Shown here: in pieces, positions 14,701-16,893 of the stretch | Position numbering within the stretch: the first letter of the stretch is position 1 | How the letters are laid out: every line of letters starts with the position of its first letter | Origin: Aureococcus anophagefferens | Taxonomy: Eukaryota > Sar > Pelagophyceae > Pelagomonadales > Pelagomonadaceae | Assembly (NCBI RefSeq): GCF_000186865.1 | Contig: NW_008705591.1 | Location: 439,470 to 456,362, forward strand | DNA length: 16,893 nucleotides | Reading direction: 5' to 3' | Made by a program: the position numbers and the translations under genes | The notes under the pieces: model-generated | Told to the model about the DNA's origin: nothing | The model's database searches: none | What the model saw: the letters and a program-made list of their open reading frames with translations, nothing else

Positions 14701-15834
14701 GCGCGCGTCCCGCCCAGAAGTCGACCTCGCGGAGCTCCGAATTCGCGTGCCACCGCGCGAGCGTGCCGTTGCGGTCCGCCTCGAAGGTCCGGGCGTCGGC
14801 CTTGCCGACGAGGAGGACCCCGCCCCCGGCGTCGCGCGGCAGGAAGTCCCAGGCCTCCGCGCCGTCCATGTGGTAGGCCCAGACGACGGCGCCGGCGCCG
14901 TCGACGCCGACGACGCCGTTGAACGCCTTCGCGCCGGACACGTTGCCGGCGGCGGGGACGGCGAGCTCGAAGGCTGCGAAGGTGCCGACCTCGAAGCTCA
15001 TGTTGCCCAGCGCGGGCGCCGCGTACCTGTGCCGAACGCGACCCGTGGCGCACACACGGCCGGGGGGGGAAGGTTCCGGACCGAGCACCGAGTCTCGGTC
15101 GGTCGGTCGAATCGAAGTTTTTTTCGGCGGATGGATAACCCCACCCCCGGAGTCGCGCGGCAGGAAGTCCCAGGCCTCCGCGCTGTCCATGTGGTCGGCC
15201 CATTTTTTTTCGGCCAATGTTCGGACGAGTTGTTTTCTCTCGTCGTCGTCGTCGTCGACCAGCGAAACATCTCCATCACAAACGTTCACGCACATGTCGA
15301 AGTGCGGTCGAATACATTCGCGTTCGGCCCGGCCACGCGCGCGCCGCGGTCGAAGCGCTCGTAGCCGAGCGCCGCGGTCGCAAAGGTCGTCGCCGCGACG
15401 CGGGTCGGCGCGGACCTCCCGACGCGGAGCCAGACCTCGGCGTCGTAGGTCGCGTTCGCCCGGAGCCGCGCGAGCCACGCCTCGCCCGCGGGCGCGCTGG
15501 CGTTTAGCGAAGTCGCCTCGGTCCAGAGTGCGAAGTCGTCGCCGCCGGCGCACCGCGGCGCGTAGCGCACGGCGACGGCCGCTTCCCAGGAGGATCCCAA
15601 TTTGGCCGCCGCGCCTCGGGCGTCGTAGGTGACCCGCGCCGCCAGGGGCATGAGCGCACTCGAATTCAGGGGCAAGATGGTGGCCGCGAGCCAACTTTCT
15701 GAACGGAGATACGGCGCCGCATCGAGCGTCGTCGTCGACGCGTCGCGTCGTCGCGAGAGGACGACGGCAAACAGGGCCGCGACGAAGACGAAGAGGGAAC
15801 AGGATCGTTGCAGTCTCTGGCTCGCCCGCATCAT
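11731..15834 (-). CDS. Arylsulfotransferase (ASST)-like membrane protein, seven exons, frame breaks
   Basis: Exons (minus strand): 15834-15341, 15026-14726, 14512-13705, 13492-13250, 13093-12307, 12095-12064 and 11858-11731, about 930 codons. ATG 15834 starts MMRASQRLQRSCSLFVFVAALFAVV, a signal anchor. A fibronectin-III-like segment follows (residues about 50-160), then ASST-type blocks: NGVVGVDGAGAVVWAYH, GAEAWDFLPRDAGGGVLLVG, NRNYNQASHEC, GWDRASGALEPVYDMRG, SGDLVVSSRTLNTVWAL, DADKFYAPHA, SGDLLVVDDGDSRPGC, RYALDAGAG, AWQFEWG, HDGYNPVGGSVYELAGGRLLVA, SPVFEFAPDG and C-terminal NAYRVVPWDRIHAESHDSPL. ASST enzymes move sulfate between phenolic groups; eukaryotic members are poorly known. FYAPHA may correspond to the family's QHDA-type histidine site (inference). 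Outer phases agree across introns 1, 2, 3, 5 and 6. Exons 3, 4 and 5 change frame in GC-rich Ala/Arg/Gly tracts, so this is either a pseudogene or an assembly with indel errors. The interval 12610-12960 is unresolved. Confidence 0.7.
11859..12063 (-). mobile_element. Introner, intron 6 (205 nt, GC-AG)
   Basis: The donor is GCGGCGAG and the acceptor CCCCCAG with GCGGCAAG following. The near-perfect 8-bp repeat at both borders suggests a target-site duplication. The core CTCGGTCG...TTTTTTGGACGAG lies at 11904-11943 on the plus strand. Phase 1 on both sides gives APDGRGKYDLAAK across the junction. The pyrimidine-rich acceptor tract is clear. Confidence 0.65.
12096..12306 (-). mobile_element. Introner, intron 5 (211 nt), element inserted in opposite orientation
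   Basis: The direct repeat GTCGCCCG (minus strand) lies at 12306-12299 and 12095-12088, exactly the intron length apart. Joining gives AWNPAGA-SPVFEFAPDG in phase 2. The introner core reads CCTCGGCTGACGTCGGACGAGTCG on the minus strand (plus coordinates 12197-12220), reversed relative to the other five introns. The acceptor CAG is the reverse complement of the CTGGG that starts the forward copies. Confidence 0.68.
12610..12960 (-). other. GC-rich stretch inside exon 5, frame unresolved
   Basis: All frames are largely open because of extreme GC content. Family-like sequence resumes only at HDGYNPVGG (12592 downwards). An additional intron (acceptor CGCCAG at 12605) or an expanded Arg/Ala/Pro linker are both possible. 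I find no clear introner core here. Confidence 0.3.
13094..13249 (-). mobile_element. Introner, intron 4 (156 nt, GT-AG) with exact 8-bp target repeat
   Basis: AGGTCGCG on the minus strand occurs at 13251-13244 and again at 13095-13088, 156 bp apart, exactly the intron length. The donor GTCGCG and acceptor GTAG both lie at the repeat. The core GGTTCGGCTCGCGTCGGACGAG is at 13150-13171 on the plus strand. It is the shortest member; its 5' end is diverged. The flanking exons meet as GWF-VAAGCFSRVVRYALD if one extra C near 13254 is discounted. Confidence 0.68.
13493..13704 (-). mobile_element. Introner, intron 3 (212 nt, GC-AG)
   Basis: Left border GCCTCGCC, right border CACAG then GCCTCAAC; 6 of 8 border bases repeat. 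Phase 1 on both sides gives WALSSS-LNASRFAYPFL. The core from GAGTTCGGTCGAATCG to TTTTTGGACGGGG lies at 13548-13592 on the plus strand and aligns along its length with intron 2. A GT donor at 13677 (phase 1) is a less likely alternative. Confidence 0.6.
14513..14725 (-). mobile_element. Introner, intron 2 (213 nt, GT-AG) with exact 11-bp target repeat
   Basis: AGGTCGACTTC on the minus strand occurs at 14727-14717 and 14514-14504, exactly one intron length apart. The donor is GTCGAC in the first copy and the acceptor GCGCAG precedes the second. Phase 0 joining gives NSELRE-VDFLGSLRRR. The plus-strand core runs GAGCTCGGTCGCATCG (14569) to GTTTGGACGAG (14612), followed by CTCTCGTCGAGCGCTCGAC. 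Confidence 0.72.
15027..15340 (-). mobile_element. Introner, intron 1 (314 nt) carrying an inserted exon copy
   Basis: The acceptor is CGGCACAG at 15027. The preferred donor is GC at 15340, because the next 50 nt (CCGGGCCGAACGCG ... ACTTCGAC) align with the 5' part of intron 2, and the distance from GGACGAG to the donor (about 111 nt) equals that in introns 2 and 3. Phase 2 joining gives ERFDRGA-YAAPALGNMSFEVG. A GT donor at 15289 is also phase-compatible. The core is split into 15090-15128 and 15204-15245 by a 75-bp segment plus an 11-bp repeat. Border repeats are poor (5 of 8). Confidence 0.58.
15118..15214 (-). mobile_element. Captured exon-2 copy (65 bp) flanked by 11-bp direct repeats
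   Basis: Positions 15138-15202 match 14817-14881 of exon 2 at 61 of 65 bases in the same orientation. On either side stands TTTTTTTCGGC (15118-15128 and 15204-15214). Deleting one repeat and the insert restores a normal introner core that aligns with intron 2 (ATCGAAG...TTCGGC...TGTTCGGACGAG). No splice acceptor precedes the copy, so it is not evidently an alternative exon. Confidence 0.7.
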
Positions 15835-15861
15835 CGTCACCGGTGCGCGAAATTGGAGTTT

Positions 15862-15873
15862 GATATGTATCTT
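15862..15873 (-). promoter_or_regulatory. Shared upstream motif AAGATACATATC (ASST-like gene)
   Basis: On the minus strand this 12-mer is identical to the one before the FG-GAP gene (5130-5141). Here it lies 28-39 bp upstream of the ATG at 15834, within the 141-bp gap to the stop codon of the next minus-strand gene. Confidence 0.35.
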
Positions 15874-15975
15874 TCTTCGAGTATCGCCGCCTTTCGAAAT
15901 ATCGCGGTGCGATGACCCCCGGACTTGCCGCGCCGGTGGCGTCCGGTCCCGGGTCAGCGATGGAACCCTTTTCCT

Positions 15976-16404
15976 TCATCGATCGAAGTCGTCCTCGTCG
16001 TCGAAGTTGAGGTCACGGTCGAGACGCCGTCTCGGGCCCGCCTGGTCTCCTTCGTCGCCCTCGTCGCGAGGACGAATCCGCCGCGCCTCCTTCTTCTTCA
16101 GGTAGGCCCACTTGGAGCGCTGTATGCCGCGGTACTCGGGAACTGATATATATCTCGGGTAATTACTAGTAATTACTGGCTAATTACCACCCCAAGTATT
16201 TTTTTGAGAGAAATACCCCAAACTAGGGTAATAAGGAACGTTGATGTCAACGTTACGGGGGAGTGCAGTGTCATCTCCATAGTGTGACGTCGCGATAGTG
16301 AGGGATTCAGGTGCAGCCCCAGAATCCCCCTTAGCATAAGCCGTGGAGAAATAAAGTACGAGGGGAGAAAGGAGGAGCCTAACTACTAGTAGAGATACTC
16401 CCAT
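15976..16404 (-). CDS. Small secreted or anchored protein of unknown function, 127 aa, two exons
   Basis: Exon 1 (16404-16188) starts with ATG and a clear signal peptide or anchor (MGVSLLVVRLLLSPLVLYFS), followed by KGDSGAAPES and NVPYYPSLGYFSQKNTWG. Exon 2 (16142-15976) encodes PEYRGIQRSKWAYLKKKEARR, with an acidic end DLNFDDEDDFDR and stop TGA. Removing 16143-16187 joins the frames in phase 1 (TWG-V-PEYRG). Read without splicing, exon 1 would end after TWGGN at 74 residues. The C-terminal half is charged and probably soluble. I do not recognise the family. The two exons differ sharply in base composition, so a fusion at an insertion boundary is an alternative. It lies 141 bp upstream of the arylsulfotransferase-like gene, on the same strand. 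Confidence 0.5.
16143..16187 (-). other. Putative 45-nt intron with 18-bp palindrome
   Basis: On the minus strand it begins GTAATTAG and ends ATATATATCAG. It contains the perfect palindrome GTAATTACTAGTAATTAC (16159-16176) and three GTAATTA units. It is very short but keeps phase. It is unrelated to the introners of the neighbouring gene. Confidence 0.45.
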
Positions 16405-16443
16405 GTTCCTCCAACTAGAGAAAGCGCTCTACTACGAGTATGC

Positions 16444-16465
16444 CCCCCTCTCTCTCAAGAGGGGG
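16444..16465. repeat. 8-bp hairpin CCCCCTCT / AGAGGGGG
   Basis: The arms at 16444-16451 and 16458-16465 enclose a 6-nt loop, just upstream of the small gene's start. It could lie in its 5' untranslated region or promoter. Confidence 0.4.
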
Positions 16466-16893
16466 AATCGCAGGGCCTAGGTTCCAGTAGGCGTTCTGCA
16501 TGTCCTCCTGCTCGTGCGCACTAGAATTGTCCGGTTTCTAGTCGGTCAACCCTGTGGCACGCGTACTATGCATAGTATGCGCTTCGGCTGCACGTCGATG
16601 GAGACAGTCGAACCCGGTCATAGTCGACCGAGTGGACATCTTGTTAGAACCGCGGGCTGGGTACCGCGATTCGAGACGCCTCGTGCGGCTCACATATGTT
16701 CGTGTGGTCGGTTTCTGAGAAAAAGAAAAAGGTGGGGGGGGTGGGGTGGTGGGGGGCGTGGGTGGAGTTGGCGCTGCTCGCTTCGGGGATGTTGGGTTAC
16801 GAGACGCTGGGCGGGGTGGTGGTTCGCGCGGCCGTACTACGCGCGCATCTGCGCGGCGGCACCGCGACTATTAAAGGCCGACTAGAAGAGTGT
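16466..16893. other. Right flank, no gene supported
   Basis: It contains a perfect 14-bp palindrome TACTATGCATAGTA at 16564-16577 and, from about 16730 to 16772, a run of closely spaced G tracts on the plus strand capable of forming a G-quadruplex. The 123-codon plus-strand open frame across it is Trp/Gly/Arg-rich because of the G tracts and is not convincing. Confidence 0.4.

Noticed and set aside
15138..15202. Alternative (mutually exclusive) exon duplicate
   Set aside because: The copy lacks an AG acceptor directly upstream, and it sits between 11-bp direct repeats inside an introner core, so insertion explains it better than exon duplication with its own splice sites.
12405..15203. 932-codon and overlapping long frames in 11.7-16 kb on both strands
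   Set aside because: Extreme GC content removes stop codons in all frames. Only the pieces carrying ASST-type blocks and consistent splice phases were kept; the long frames themselves run through introners.
13493..15340. CRISPR array or tandem repeats in the GC-rich region
   Set aside because: The repeated segments are spaced by hundreds of bases, coincide with intron borders and carry coding exons between them. There are no regular repeats and spacers, and the genome is eukaryotic.
16514..16885. 123-codon plus-strand frame at the right edge
   Set aside because: It is dominated by Trp/Gly/Arg from G tracts and shows no recognisable motif.

Overview
The window looks like nuclear DNA of a eukaryotic microalga, most likely a stramenopile close to the pelagophytes (the Aureococcus type). 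The genes carry spliceosomal introns. One gene is built around a repeated family of roughly 200-nt introns flanked by short direct repeats, the hallmark of introners, which are established for Aureococcus and Micromonas. The FG-GAP / PT-rich / acidic-stalk membrane protein is also of a kind common in stramenopile algae. The species is an inference; no rRNA or organelle marker is present. Base composition is strongly mixed: the left 3 kb is near average, the central gene moderately GC-rich, 11.7-15.8 kb extremely GC-rich, and 16.15-16.45 kb AT-rich.

Layout. (1) Positions 93-2382, minus strand: a two-exon FAD/NAD(P)-binding oxidoreductase. (2) Positions 2383-5210: intergenic DNA holding a paired CRE-like motif, a possible gene remnant, two copies of a composite trinucleotide element in opposite orientation with a Pol III B-box-like sequence, a MITE-like 18-bp inverted repeat, several GC hairpins, and a 10-bp-periodic array just before the next gene. 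(3) Positions 5211-10436, plus strand: a single-exon 1741-residue type I membrane protein with a signal peptide, two complete seven-motif FG-GAP beta-propellers, a PT-rich linker, an unassigned domain, an Asp/Thr/Gly stalk, one membrane helix and a short tail. (4) Positions 10437-11730: no convincing gene. (5) Positions 11731-15834, minus strand: an arylsulfotransferase-like (ASST family) gene that I reconstruct as seven exons and six introner-type introns, with several apparent frame breaks. (6) Positions 15976-16404, minus strand: a small secreted or membrane-anchored protein of unknown function, read across a putative 45-nt intron. (7) Positions 16405-16893: no convincing gene; it ends in a G-rich tract.

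The main discovery candidate is the intron set of the ASST-like gene. All six introns share a core (GGCTCG...GGACGAG on the plus strand in five, reversed in one). Several have direct repeats of about 8 bp exactly at their splice borders, and three appear to use GC rather than GT donors. The first intron also carries a 65-bp, 94%-identical copy of a neighbouring exon, flanked by an 11-bp direct repeat, as if reverse-transcribed or templated sequence had been inserted into an introner. No metabolic link between the genes is visible; two of them encode surface or secretory-pathway proteins that could both concern the cell exterior, but that is only inference.
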